From Galaxea fascicularis (taxonomy: Eukaryota; Cnidaria; Anthozoa; Scleractinia; Euphylliidae): a stretch of 64,000 nt of DNA. The notes beneath the pieces are model-generated. The model made no database searches. It saw only the letters and a program-made list of their open reading frames with translations, and was not told the origin of the DNA. The stretch lies in assembly GCA_948470475.1 (NCBI GenBank), contig OX419335.1, forward strand, positions 39,651,033 through 39,715,032, read 5' to 3'. Position numbers and translations under genes: made by a program. This document shows, one piece after another, positions 22,371 through 34,034 of this stretch. The number at the start of each line of letters is the position of its first letter. Positions within the stretch are counted from its first letter, which is position 1.

Positions 22371-22979
22371 TCGAAAAACAAAACATGTCTTTTTCTAGGA
22401 ATGGTGTTAGAATCTGGAATAACTTATCTAATGAAATTCGTCAAATGCCTAAAGTGAAATTTAAACGCAGCATTCACAATATGCTCCTTCAGAAACTCTC
22501 GGAGGCAAATGAGTATATTGATCTACTGGATTTGAATATGCCTTGAAGTCTGAACTCATTACATTTGCATCATCCTTCCACCTTCTCATGTAATCTGTCT
22601 ACTAATTCTCCTATGAATCTCTGTCTCTCTCCCATGTTATAGTGGTCAACATTCAATTATTATTATCATTATTTTATTTTCTTCCTTTTTACATCAGTAA
22701 ACTTTGTTTTCTTGGTTTTCTTGGTTTTCTTGGTTTCTTAGTTTCATTTTCTGATTCCTACTTTACACTTTGTTCTGTAAGTTTATTTTAATGTATTGTA
22801 AGTCTACTTAGTATTGTAATTGTAATTCTACTTAGTATTAGTATTGTTGTATTTTCCTTAGTATTGTAATTCTACTTAGTATCGTAATTCTATGCGTCAA
22901 GCCACTGCGAGCAGTGGTATATTATATATTGTATGTTTCAGTTTTATTCTTAATAAACTTGAACTTGAACTTGAACTTG
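22371..22979 (+). mobile_element. 5'-truncated CR1-like LINE 3' end, nested
   Basis: Encodes only the C-terminal tail FSRNGVRIWNNLSNEIRQMP up to a stop at about 22546, typical of CR1/L2-type LINE ORF2 ends. A 3' UTR of about 430 bp follows, with TTAGTATTGTAATTCTAC repeats, and ends in AATAAA plus tandem CTTGAA (22953-22979). It splits the L1-like frame between CLEK and SRWMRDKVKTLGVW. Confidence 0.8.
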
Positions 22980-24585
22980 ATTCAAGATGGATGAGAGATA
23001 AAGTAAAAACTCTAGGTGTATGGCTCTCAACCGACCCAGGAATAATGCTGAAAGCTAACAATGAGGAAAAAAATAACAAAACTTAAGGCAAGCTTGGGCT
23101 GCTGGGAACTGTGTAGATTAAGCCTACTTGGAAAAATTACTGTATTAACAAGCTTAATTGTCTCTCAACTCATGTATATTTAGTCACCTTTGCCAACAAA
23201 ACAGTGTACTATTGATGAAGTCAACACCCTATTCTTTAAGTTCTTGTGGTATGGCAAAGGCGACAAGATCAAGCGTGATATAATGATAAGTGAATATGAA
23301 GATGGAGGTCTAAAGATGATTGATATAGACTCTTTACCCAAGCCTTAAAACTAAGCTGGGTGAAAAAGTACCTTGACAAAGCAAAATGGAAGCTTTTTTT
23401 CAATGTACAATTCAGAGACTTAGGCAGCGATATTATTTTCAAACGTAATGTCCACAAAAAGGATATATTAACTTCAAGGTATCAGACGTTTTCTTAAAGC
23501 AAATTTTGCAAACCTGGTCAAATATTATCTAGGAAGATAACATTTGCTCAAAGAACCAGTTACTGTCACAGAGGCTCTGGCTAAACTCTCTTATTCATGT
23601 TAATAATAAACCAATACACTATTTATCATGGTCTTCTCAAGGAATACAGAACATCGGTCATTTGATGGAAAATGAGACTAGATTTCTATCTCTCTCTGAA
23701 GTCAAAGAACGTTATAACATCAAGATAAATTTTCTGTCTTTCTGTGGAGTGATATCAGCTGTAAAACATTTGGTTATAACCTTTAATAATAACGCATCTC
23801 AGGAAGCATCAACTACAAAAGTTTTCTTGATAAGTTTTTGAAGGCCAAAAATACAAATAAGATAGCATACAGAAAGCTGATAGAAAAGAAACGAAAGCAG
23901 CCCGTAAATAGCCAAACAAAATGGTCGGCAGACTGCATGATAGGAAAAAATCAACCTAATGAGTGGAAGGCTGCTTGCAGGCTACCCTTTGAATGTACGA
24001 AAATCTCAACTTCGCATTTTCCAATTTAAACTTCCCACTAACGATTTTTCAAAAAAAAAAAATAAAGCTAAAGGATAACGATGTTTGCAATTTCTGCCAA
24101 AGTGAAGAGGAAACTTTCATCCATCTTTTCTGGAACTGTACGGTAACGTCCTGCTTCTGGCATAATGTTAGGCAATGACTGCTCAAAAATAAAACTTCTG
24201 TGCGTTCTCTAGAGCTAACGCCTTCCTTGGTCATAGGCCTAAAGACCGACCCACTATTTTGCCAAACGTTTTACTTTTATTCTTAGTTGCAAGACTCTGT
24301 ATTTAGACTTGTAGAATACAGAAGACTCATCCTACAATTGACACGTTCCCCCTTTTCCTCTCACATTACAATCTTTTAAAAGGTACATGTTTTTTTTTTT
24401 TGCCTTTTGCGGATTGGGCGCCTCGTGGGTGGAGCTGTGGCTGGTGTGGATGCATGTACACAAGTAGTATAATTATTTAATATCATGTGTCTGTTATGTG
24501 ATGTAAAAAATGTAAACATTATGTAGGCTTTCGGGGAAAAGGAACACATGTATGGTAAAATAAAGAACCTGCCAAAAAAAAAATT
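22980..24585 (+). pseudogene. L1-like LINE ORF2, third part and 3' end
   Basis: Continues with RWMRDKVKTLGVWLSTDPG, KIKRDIMISEYEDGGLKMID, ALKLSWVKKYLDKAKWK and the C-terminal Cys-His domain CNFCQSEEETFIHLFWNC (24097-24150), where a Cys pair is followed by His and Cys. Multiple stops and frameshifts are present. The 3' UTR ends at AATAAAGAACCTGCC plus a short A-run (24558-24582), marking the LINE tail. Confidence 0.85.
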
Positions 24586-24589
24586 AAAG

Positions 24590-25138
24590 AAGCAAAAATA
24601 TTTTATTTGCAATAATAAAAAGGATTTACAAATGATTCAACCAAAAAAATAGCAAAGAAATGACTAAGAAACAACAATGAATGAATGTTAGACATTAGTA
24701 ACAAAGGTAAAATGGTAAAATTGTCAGTAATAACTGCAGTAGAAAAGTTAATTATAATGACAATGACAACAATGGCACTATTACGGCTCCTCTATATAGG
24801 ACTATTCTGTCGTAATGTACAATAATAAGTTGAATAAGAACAAAACTATTTACATGGGTAACAAAATAAAATGTTACAATTTGTAAAATAATACATGATA
24901 ATAGGATTGCAGTAAATATTGGTATAATTTTATGTGACGAGATATTAAAGGATTATTTGAGTTGTTTAAGAAGTGGTTCCAAGAAAGTGGCCAGCGGCTT
25001 TCCTTTTAACGCTTAAGATATTATAATGCTCGAAGGAACAGGGTAAAGTTAGTGTCCCTCATGGAGTGGAACAGGATAGGTTGGTCATTCACAGATGAAA
25101 GATTAAAACATTGTTAGATACAGTGGCGAGGGTGTCGC
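24590..25138 (-). other. 3' UTR of the minus-strand LINE
   Basis: AT-rich sequence after the stop of the next LINE. On the minus strand it ends with AATAAA near 24606, so two LINEs converge tail to tail at about 24586. Confidence 0.5.
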
Positions 25139-26637
25139 CTATGCACCAGTCAAAGGGAAAATAATATTGGTTATGATGGAGTTGTAGAGTTTATATTGGT
25201 ACTGGAGGTGTGCTTTCACTGAGGCCTGAAAGATGGCAGACAAATTGGACGGTGTGGCATGGAGGTGGTGTTCAGTGGCGGATTTATGGATGGCATAGCG
25301 GGCCGAGGTGAGAGTCCAGTTGAGGAGGTTAATAGCGCATTCACTGAGTGGGTCGTTTCGGCGTGGGATGTAGCCAAAGAACTGAAGTGAGGCAGTGAGG
25401 GTAACAGTATTTGAGGTAATATTGTCAGTGTAGAGTTGGATGGACGTCCAGAAAGGTCGTAGGAGGCGACAGTGTAGGAGGAGGTGGGACAAGGTTTCCA
25501 CCTCGCCACGGTGGCAGGTTGGAGTGGGGTGTACAGTCATACAATGCAGGGAGAGTGCGGTGGGGAGGATGCGATGAGCAATTTTGCAGTTGATGTCGCC
25601 TTGTTTGTTAGTCGCCAGAGGTGAGTAGAGGTTTTTCCAGAATTTGAAGTTGAAGGGAGGATGTGAGGGCAAGGTGATTTGCCAGTGAGATATAGCTGGT
25701 ATGGGTCTGTCTGAAAGCGATACGAGGTCATGGTAGAATAGGCGACTGTGGTATTGGAACAGGGGGTTGGTGGGCTAGTCAAGTTAGCAGTAGAGATAGC
25801 GGAGCAAGGTTGTAGAGTGGTGGCGGTGTTGGTGTGGTCTGCGTAGATAAGGTGTTTCCATGCAAGGGGTATGCTGTGCAGGATTTGTTGGAAGTCGTGA
25901 AGGTTGTGATGGTAAGCGTGGCTGTTATCCAGTTGGGAGGAGGTGAGGAGTTCCTGTATAGCCCATGGTGGTAGGAAGCCAGGAATTGCCAGGTAGCAGA
26001 AGTCGTGCACCTGTGTTAGGCCTACTTGGTTCCAGTAGCGGGCAGTTGGTGGGGAGCACAGTCATGGGGTGAGATCGTTGTAGAAGAGGGGTCATGGAGA
26101 ATATCGTGGAGTGGTGGGTGGGTGTATTCGGAGGCATAGGGCTTATGGGTTAACCAGGCAGATAACAGTTCTTTGTGGTAGGCTGGAATATTGGGATCAA
26201 TGTCGTGGGGCTGAAAGTTCGAGGTGAGGGTAAGTTTCCCCAATGAGGTGTTTTTGGTGCGGAGGAAATAAGCTGTGAAAAGTTTTTAGTGGGCTGGCTC
26301 AGGATCAAGTAAGCGCCGTAAGGTGTTGAGATGTAGGGCGTGGAGTTTGGTTTGTATTTGGTGGATGTTGAAGCCGCCTTGGGCTACAGGTAGTTCCAGG
26401 AGATCATGTGTGATGAGGGGTCGTTTATGGTCCCAAATTAACTGGTATAGGGCTTGTTCAATGTCTACAATCGCCCAGGGAGGGATGTGGAGAGAGGTAA
26501 CTGTGTACCATAATAAGGAGGTTAGGAGGCCATTGTGGCTGAGGTCGCGGTGTTTCCAGGCTACAATGGTGTTGGTGATGGTGCGAATGCGGGGTTCAAG
26601 GTTGAGACGGGTACAGTAGATGTTGCCAAGGTGCAGA
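25139..26637 (-). pseudogene. L1/Tx1-like LINE ORF2, C-terminal half
   Basis: Minus-strand pieces in several frames read RLNLEPRIRTITNTIVAWKH, PPWAIVDIEQALYQLIWDHK, GGFNIHQIQTKLHALHLNTL and, at the end, a Cys-His motif (TCHRGEVETLSHLLLHC) before the stop at 25139. These match the region after the RT palm in L1-group LINEs. Frameshifts break it at least three times. The RT catalytic core between this part and the 5' half is missing. Confidence 0.75.
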
Positions 26638-26993
26638 AGCCTTTGCGGAGATGATTTGGATCTTCAAAACTATCTTCTTATCTTGCATGAAAAACTTGAA
26701 ACACTTAAAGAACTCGCAATTGCAAAAAAAGCACTTCATAAAAATATTATCGTACTTCGGCTGTTCTACTTTAAATCTGCTTACTGTCTCAACAGTCTCT
26801 ATCATCTTTGTTAGTTAATATTTCCTCTACATATAACTTCAGTTTGTAAGTATTAAGGAACGTAGCATTTTTTCTTGTTGTTGTTGTTTAGAGTAGATGG
26901 TGTGTGTTCTTGTAGTTTGTTTCGCAAATTAATGATTGTTAAATAAATAAGTAAATAAATAAAAATAATAATAAAAAAAAAGGAGGGTGGTGA
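26638..26993 (+). mobile_element. small retroinsert with A-rich tail
   Basis: A sequence unrelated to the surrounding LINE begins at about 26638 and ends in AAATAAATAAGTAAATAAAT followed by an A-run (26940-26992), so it was probably inserted by reverse transcription on the plus strand. A short open frame (LHEKLETLKELAIAKKAL) is present, but I cannot assign it. The host LINE's RT core is missing at this point. Confidence 0.5.
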
Positions 26994-28568
26994 TACCTCA
27001 GCATTGCGTTAGGGTTTGAAGGTCTTGGTGGAAGGCATAATTATAGAGTGTAGTTAGTGCTAGTCCGAATAAATTCCAGAAGTGTTTGTAGAAGTTGGTG
27101 GTTAGGGCGTTGATGCCGGGAGATTTGTTTTCCATAGAGAGGAGGGCAGCGTGTAGTTAACACTCACTGATTTCTCCTTCGCAGGAATCTCGCTTGAAAG
27201 TGGTAAGGCAGTTTGGGCAGCTAGATTGGTTTCGTCAGCAGTGTAAACTGATTTATAGAAGTTGTGGGTTTCCTGTAGGATAGCAGGGGTGTCGGCGATA
27301 GTGTCGAGGTTATCTCTGGTGAGAGTGTTGATAGTGTTCGGCTTGACTGCGTTTTTCTAGGGAGAAGAAATAACGAGTACTTTTCTCTCCTTTTTCGGTA
27401 AAGCGAGATTTGGTGCGTGTGTTGACAGCTTCCAATTCCTGTTCATCAAATTGTTTTAATGTTTCTTTACTGAGGAGCTAAGTGGAGATGGCCGTTTGGT
27501 TTACGGTTGCGGCTTGGCAACGTAGGTGCTCTATATTTTTCTCGATTTGAATGCGTTCATTTTGTTCGATTTTACACAGAGTTGTTGATTGCTTGATAGA
27601 GAGACTTAAAATGTTGTTTCGCTTTTTTCCACCAGGTGAGGATCGTGTCAAAATCTTGCTTGTGTGTGAACCATTCCATCCAAAAGTGAGTGATTTCCGT
27701 TTCAAAGATGTTGTCGGTGAGGAGATGATTGTTAAAATGCCAGTAACCAGGGCCACGTGGCTGTGAGTTGAAATCGAAAGTTAAGGAAATGGCATCATGA
27801 TTGGAGTGAGCGTACAGTATGGTGGAAGTGGCTGTAATGTAGGGATTAAGAGCGTTGCTGGTAAAGAATTTATCGATGCGGGTACAGATGAGGGAGTTTC
27901 GGTTTCTAGTATTGCACCCAGTCCATGTGTAGTCACGTTTTTGTGTGTGACATTCATGCCAGATGTCGATAAGGTCTTATTGTGTGGTGAGTGTATTAAG
28001 GGTGTTGACAGCACTTCGTCTGGGGTCAAAGTGACCACCAATCTTGTCCAATTTGGGGTCAGAAATTGAATTGAAGTCACCTCCTAAGATATTAGCATGT
28101 GTATACGATAGGTAGGTAGTGATTGTAGAGTAGAAGTTTCGGCGTTCTGTGTCAGTGCTAGTAGTGTAGATGTTTGTGACAATGTGATCATCTATAGGGA
28201 TGTTGACATTAATAATGCGGCCATCTTGATTGCTGTTTAATTGCATGACGTGGTAATTGGAGTGCGGGTTAATGAGAATGGCAAAACCTTTTGCGGTCGT
28301 GGATCCATGGCTGAAAAAGATTTTGCCATTCATGTTTAGCAAGGTCAGCTATATCAGGTGTCCAGTGTGTTTCTTGGAGAATGTCATATTTATGGCATTT
28401 GAAATAATTGAAGGCAGTTTGGCATCGATTTGATGAGCGCAAGCCAAGAGCATTGATACTAACAAGACCACGCATGACGGAGATTATAATAAAGAGATGA
28501 CGAGTAAAACACGCCATTGTGGTGGGGGGAGAACGTGGTAGTAGTGGGGTCGGTAGGGCCATATTCAT
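26994..28568 (-). pseudogene. L1/Tx1-like LINE ORF2, endonuclease and start of RT
   Basis: Minus-strand reading gives the APE endonuclease: VMRGLVSINALGLRSSNRC, the catalytic Glu in YDILQETHW, NILGGDFNSISDPKLDKIGG and, in a shifted frame, the SDH region near 27790. A linker follows (ERTRYFFSLEK type near 27380), then NKSPGINALTTNFYKHFWNL, the start of the RT. Frames change at about 28060 and 27760. The RT stops at GITTL where the insert at 26993 begins. Confidence 0.75.
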
Positions 28569-29526
28569 CTGTTGTCATGTTTGGTGGTGCGAGATGTTGC
28601 GGTGGATAGGTTCAGCGGGGGGTTGAGTCGGCCTCGACGATGTAGAACTTGTGTATCAGAGTCAGAGTCGGTAGTATGTGCTCGTTTTTCGCCTTTGTGT
28701 ATGTCTTCAAGTTCCATATCCTGGTGGGTGGTGGCAGGCAGTGGAAGCTGGTGAGGAGAGGGGTCGGTTGTAGTAGTGGATGAAGGAGCATTGGCTGTGG
28801 CTGCAGTTTGAGTAGGTTGTGGCAAGTCTGGTGAGGTTGAGTCGGCAGGCTGTGGGGCAGTGTTGTTTTCTTCAGTGATATTTTCCTCAGTGTTATCGGG
28901 GGGGGTTTCTTGTTGGTTGTCTGACTCCACAGGGGGGGAGGCAGGTTGGTCACAGTCATGCAACAAGTGGCCTTTCGTGAAGCAGCAGCGGCACGCAATA
29001 TGAGGGCAGTGGCGGCAGGAATGCCCAACATCATTGCATTCGCAACAGATTGGCTGTGGATTGTTATGAATTATTCTGCACCATTCATCGGCAATCTTGA
29101 GGGAGTAGGGGATGGATGGCTTGGTGAGAATCATACAGACAAGGCGATTGCCGTTCTCGAGGCCGGCAAGGTTGTGGTCGGATTTGTATTTCAGGCGGAT
29201 CACGTCGCCTTTAATTTTGCCTTATGGGCTTAAGGCCCTGATGATGTCGTCGTCTTTGATGTAGGCTCGGAGACCCATGATGCTAACAAGTGGAGTGACC
29301 ACGAGGTGGGTGGCATGATACATGGATTTCCTGACAATCAAAGCCATTCTCAGTAAAATCTTCAGCGAGTTGGGTTTCAGTAGTTTCCACCAGATATTCA
29401 CCATTTTGCGAGTTGCTGTAATTTTGTCAGTGCCAATTTTGGCACTGATGGCACCGCGAATTTCCTTGTGAGAGTTGTGCCAGGTGGTGGTTTGAAGGTG
29501 ACTGAATGGCTTTTCCGGTCAGCCAT
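28566..29526 (-). pseudogene. LINE ORF1 with tandem zinc knuckles
   Basis: Starts ATG at 29526 (MADRKSHSVTFKPPPG) and ends at 28565. The middle has a nucleic-acid binding core with stops (29440-29210), then CCECNDVGHSCRHC and CRCCFTKGHLLHDC, two CCHC zinc knuckles, then a Pro/Thr-rich acidic tail ending in a basic segment. ORF1 proteins coat the LINE RNA. It directly precedes ORF2 on the same strand. The N-terminal part is broken; the last 212 codons are open. Confidence 0.75.
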
Positions 29527-30078
29527 GTTGCCCTCATGATAGGCGGTGTAAACCACACTTAACTCAAAACCGTTGAGAGAGCTGGCTTAGCAACAGAGAG
29601 ATAACTTTTCCAAAACACAGGCTTGTTATAATCAGCTCCGTGTAATCTTGGCAATGGGGACGCATGAATATCGCTAAAAAGGAAAGAAAACCACAGGGAA
29701 CAAGAACCGGTGCTTTCCCTGTGGTATGGTTGTAGACGAGAGAGAGGAGCAAAAATTTACTGTGTTATAGTGGACTTGTAAACGAGGCATTTCTTGAGAC
29801 TTCACTCGGGAATAATTTCAGTTGAAAATCTGTTTGAACTTATCCCGCACATTTTGGCACGAAATTGGCAGCGAAACACGAAGTCAGCTGTGAACGTCAA
29901 TGTATGTCGAGACTAGCCTTGTTTCAAGGTTATCTATTTTTTCCTGTGTTTGTCTGTGAATGGGCGAACTGTTATGTCACTAGGGAAATGATATCTTTTG
30001 GAAGATTGAGGTGATTTTTGTGCGTGGTTTAGCGGTGCGTGTTCTCCATGACGTTAGTACAATGCACCTGCCAGTCAA
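29527..30078. other. 5' UTR of the minus-strand LINE and unassigned DNA
   Basis: Directly upstream of ORF1. No motif recognised. Confidence 0.35.
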
Positions 30079-30600
30079 TTACCTTAGAGGGGGTGGTAGG
30101 GGCGCAAGTTGCTCGAAACATAGCTCGGGACGCAACAGTTTTAAGACCACCATATCTCGAGGGTAGGAGACAACAACCACCCAAGCCTCAGCGAACTCAG
30201 TCTCTGCTTGATTTTGTGAAAACCCTGTAAAATCATAGTTAGCTGCTCTTTCTTCACTAAGAGATATTCCTTGCTCTCTATAAAGGGAACTGTTTGTAGC
30301 TAACCACATTGCAGCTTGCAAAAGTTTTTTTTGGTCTTACATTTAAGGACAATGCTAAACTCTTGTATTTTAATCTTCCTTTTAACTTAATTTTGATTGT
30401 GCCGCTTTCTTGGGGTAGAACATCTGCTGGAACATTTACAACATTTCCTTTTATCTTCAACTAGTTTCCTCTTGGGGCTTGAAGAATCTTCTGAAAGGCC
30501 AACCTTGGTACCAAAAGCCTCCACTCTAACTCATTCAAATAAAAAAATTCAGGTTTCAGTGGGAACAGCAGGGAACTTTTATTTCGAGACGAATCTCGTC

Positions 30601-30631
30601 TCTCGCGAGACGAATCTCGTTTCTCGCGAGA
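30601..30631. promoter_or_regulatory. pair of TCTCGCGAGA palindromes
   Basis: TCTCGCGAGA occurs at 30601-30610 and again at 30622-30631, joined by CGAATCTCGTT and preceded by GAGACGAATCTCGTC. In vertebrates this 10-mer is the BANP-bound promoter element. Its role here is unknown; the 21-bp spacing puts both sites on the same helix face. Confidence 0.45.
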
Positions 30632-31409
30632 CGGTGGTAACTTACATTTGAGCGGTACTGTATATTTATAATATGTATAGCTTACTTTAATAGTTATAGC
30701 AGTAACTTTTTTATAGAGTAAACTTAAAAGGAAAATTTCGTGTGTGTGAAATAAAGATTAGCTGCACATGGTTGTATTTTGCCTTTTTTCAAATGTTCAT
30801 AACAGGAACAGATCCATTCGAGGTTATCAATGCTTCGTTTATTTAGCAAATACTGTCCTGCAATTGGGTTTGATAGTCTTACCTCTTCAGCAGTGTCTGT
30901 ACCACAACTGGTCACAGCAAGAACAAATACAGAATTGGCCTCTTCAGACGGCAACATGAAATTGTGCGATTTCATCAGCAATGGTTGACCTATTCAAAAT
31001 ATTTTGTTTGGAACCTTTTGCTTTAAGTAGCCTTTTTTGCCTGGATTTTGTGGACCCATTTGCAATCTTGGGCATTTCCCATTTAGCAAAAAAATTCCGG
31101 AAATTTCAGTGGGAAACGAGCAATGGTGAAGAAAGTGTTCCATTTGACACAAGTTCCATTCATTCCTAGGCTCCCTCGCCAGGCTACGTTGTGATCAGCA
31201 ATCGAACATCAGAATCTTTCCAGGTTTTTACTCGAGTTAGAGGTATCAGCTACGTTTTCAGGTTGGTTACATGAGCCTGAGCTATCAGTTATGTTTTCAA
31301 GTTGGTTACACGAAGGGGCAGCACTTGAAATGCCAACTCTGAAAGGAGAATAACGAAAGACCTTAATTTCAGATGCAAAGTGTTACACGGGAAACAATCG
31401 GAATGCTCA

Positions 31410-31572
31410 AAGAACCCTTAAAAAATTGAATGTTTTCTTCAATAAATTATACTTACCATTCGCATACATCACACAATTGTGATTCATTAACGTCTGAAGA
31501 TTGGGTGCTAGTCTATGGCACACGGGGCATTCGTATAAACTATTCGAGGGAACCGAAGAAGGAGCCGCCATT
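31410..31572 (-). CDS. possible first exon with C2HC-type finger
   Basis: ATG at about 31572 starts MAAPSSVPSNSLYECPVC, then LAPNLQTLMNHNCVMYANG, ending at a donor GAATG|GTAAGTATAA near 31451. The Cys pair followed by His and Cys looks like a small zinc finger. It lies within the Helitron-associated remnants and may be one of its exons or an unrelated gene start. Confidence 0.35.
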
Positions 31573-31780
31573 TTACCAATGATATGGCCGTGAAAGGTCT
31601 GGAACTGGAAAAACCTTGTGAAACTCATAAATGGAATGGACATTTTCCATAGGTAAGTTTCCAACGGGAAAACAGGACCACCTTTTCAGAAGTTCTGTTT
31701 ATTCCGGAAATTTTCAAGCGGAAGGAACCAAAAACGTGTGTTCCATTTATATTCCAACCGGAATTTCTTGGTAAATGGAA

Positions 31781-32050
31781 AACGCCCCTTGTCTTTTTGA
31801 TACTTTTGCATATTTTCTAGTCTTTTTTTTTCTACATTCTGCAGATTCATTTGCAATCTTGTCTCTCTGGTACTCTTGCTTCGTTGCTAGCCTATTTTGT
31901 CTACATTCTACAGATTCATTTGCAGCCCTCCCTTTCCAATACTCTAGCTTTTTTGCCAGCCTATTTTCTCTACATTCTACAGATTCATTTGCAGTTTTCT
32001 CTTTCTGATAGTGACACTGGCTTGCTAGCCTTTTCTTTTTAGCATTGTAT
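31781..32050 (-). repeat. 69-bp tandem repeats encoding a 23-residue unit
   Basis: About four copies of a unit containing CTACATTCTACAGATTCATTTGCA and CTTGCTAGCC. On the minus strand they encode the ANES.ECR..RLA.K.EY repeat. Confidence 0.7.
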
Positions 32051-32420
32051 TCTTTAAACGTGGAATGACACAGTTATGGAAAAGAAGATATGAACTGTAT
32101 TTCACAACGAACAAAGTTGAAACACTAACACACACCGACTTGAAATTTACAAGCACGCAAACTTATATAACACAAATGTTAATTACTTGTGTGAAGCTTC
32201 TGAGTTACGTAACCCCCATGGGGTTAATCAACACTACAAGCATCACTAGTTTCATTTGCACGTTTCATTTTGCTCGTTAAGCACTGTTGTGCAAGCCTTT
32301 TTTGTTTGCATTTTTCACTTTCATTCGCCTTTTTGTCTTTCTCATACTGTCGTCTAACAATCAGTCAGTTTTCCTTTTCCTCTGGGGTTCTGCAGAACAC
32401 TTTCGTTTCCTTTCATTGCT

Positions 32421-33464
32421 TTCATTGCTTTCATTTGGGTTAACTTTAATAGGCACATCACCACTTTTCTGATTTTCATGAACACTTGGCAATTCAGTTT
32501 GGCAATCACTGACAAAGACACCCTTCATCTCAAAAGGTACAACCCCAGTTCCCTCCCCCCAGGAATGTCCAGAAGTTTTGTACTTATAAAAAAGAAAGTG
32601 AATACCAACTTAGTTACGTCAACACGACATAATTTTATTACAACAGTGTAAACATAAAGTTACCTTTAACAAAAATATAACGCTTTGTTAAGTTTATTAT
32701 CCAGCTAAACTTTTAGCTTCTTCACCATCAACTTTGCAAGTTATGTTTGTGTTGCTTTTATGTAAGATTATAAGCTAAAACATTTGGGTAGCACGTCGAC
32801 TGTTTCACGTTTTTGTGCAAACTCTGATGAGAACGTTTCACTCGCTTAAACAACTTTGCAAACAATAGTAAATAAAACAGAAACTTACAAGGTTCCTTTG
32901 TCTATAGATTTTGTCAGTTTCTTCGGGTTGATTCTTATTTGAGGACCGAAAACTTCACTAACACACATGTTAACGCAGTAGGTTTCGTGAACGTCATTAC
33001 GATGTACTAGCCAGGTTGCCAGGCCTTCTGAAGGTCGAACGAAAGTACTTCAACAACGTACCATGAATATTACAAATACTGCAAAAAATTTTAGAAACCA
33101 CTAAATTCTCATGTGTTACTGTATACATGAATCCTATCGAAAATGTGTTTACTGCACACGAAGGAAGCAAAAAGCAATACTCAATTAAATGGAAGTGTTG
33201 GGTCGGACAAAAACGAGACAAAGCTGGAAGTCTGGGGACGAGACTCCAGTTGAGACCGCCATTTTATGTTTTGAAGAAAGTAGCTTCGGGAGATTGTAGT
33301 GCCAGCTAACTCAAAGAAAAAAAGAAACATTGAACCTAACAATGTGAACTTTATCTCAATGGCCAGGAGTACCGACTTTTGTTTCAAAACAATGTACGTA
33401 TGTTTTTGTGCTTCAGATCGATCGTATGTTGGTTTCAATGTTTTGTACATGGTTCATGACCCTT
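32421..33464. other. no recognisable gene
   Basis: AT-rich sequence; short open stretches only. Confidence 0.35.
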
Positions 33465-33487
33465 TGGAAAAGTAGTTCCCCAAGAAC

Positions 33488-33518
<31 letters not shown>

Positions 33519-33588
33519 ACACACACCTAGAAAATTACTGCCCTTTAACACCCCTCCATCTTGGAATTTCTGATGATCTACCGTGGGG

Positions 33589-33620
<32 letters not shown>

Positions 33621-33630
33621 ACAATGCAAT
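33465..33630. mobile_element. possible MITE with C-run, (AC)n and G-run
   Basis: GTAGTTCCCCAAGAACCCCC at the left and the complement of GTGGTTCCAGAAAATATCC at the right form imperfect inverted ends around a long C-run (33488-33502), an AC repeat (33503-33526) and a G-run (33585-33598). The arms' similarity is only partial. Confidence 0.4.
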
Positions 33631-33639
33631 TGTACTAAT

Positions 33640-34030
33640 GCCAACTGTTAACAAACAGCAGTTATAGTTTGAAAAAACTTCTCTTAAAGAATCTTCAAGG
33701 GACATGTAAGGGCCATGATTGGATGTCAAGTGCAAACGTCCTGCTAATGAGTCACTATAATGTAATGTAAATACTTTATTGTAAATTGAAACCATGGATG
33801 GAACATCAGTTAACAATAGATAGTCATTTGTCTGCACAGAGCACCTAATGGAAGTGTACAAGTATTTCCAATGGTCAAAATTCTATTTAATGTTGAAGAC
33901 CTCCATATACCATTATGCTCTAAGCGATGGTAAATAATAGCAATAAGGGACATTCCTACACATTGCTTACCAGCATTTTCACCAAATAATTTATCTCCGT
34001 GACTAATCAGCAGACACAGTTCTTGTAGGG
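33640..34030. other. no recognisable gene
   Basis: Nothing recognised. Confidence 0.3.
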
Positions 34031-34034
34031 TCCA

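Larger units (their letters stand above)
30080..32420 (-). pseudogene. Helitron-associated DUF6570-like gene remnants
   Basis: In minus-strand order: repeated 22-23-residue units such as TANESVECRENRLAKKLEYW and IANESAECRKKKTRKYAK (32420-31780), typical of the N-terminus of Helitron-linked proteins; an exon at 31341-31190 (SCNQLENITDSSG repeated as SCNQPENVADTSN); WICSCYEHLKKGKIQPCAAN (30900-30750); VNVPADVLPQESGTIKIKLK (30450-30330); and QAAMWLATNSSLYREQGISL (30320-30240). The last three match the DUF6570 region that precedes the Helitron Rep/helicase. No Rep HUH or helicase motif follows within the window, so the gene is cut off. Frames differ and other repeats intervene at 30470-30720 and 31020-31170. 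Confidence 0.6.

Noticed and set aside
33488..33598. C-run, AC repeat and G-run as a CRISPR or telomere-like array
   Set aside because: Simple sequence repeats without spacer structure; best viewed as low-complexity parts of a short element.
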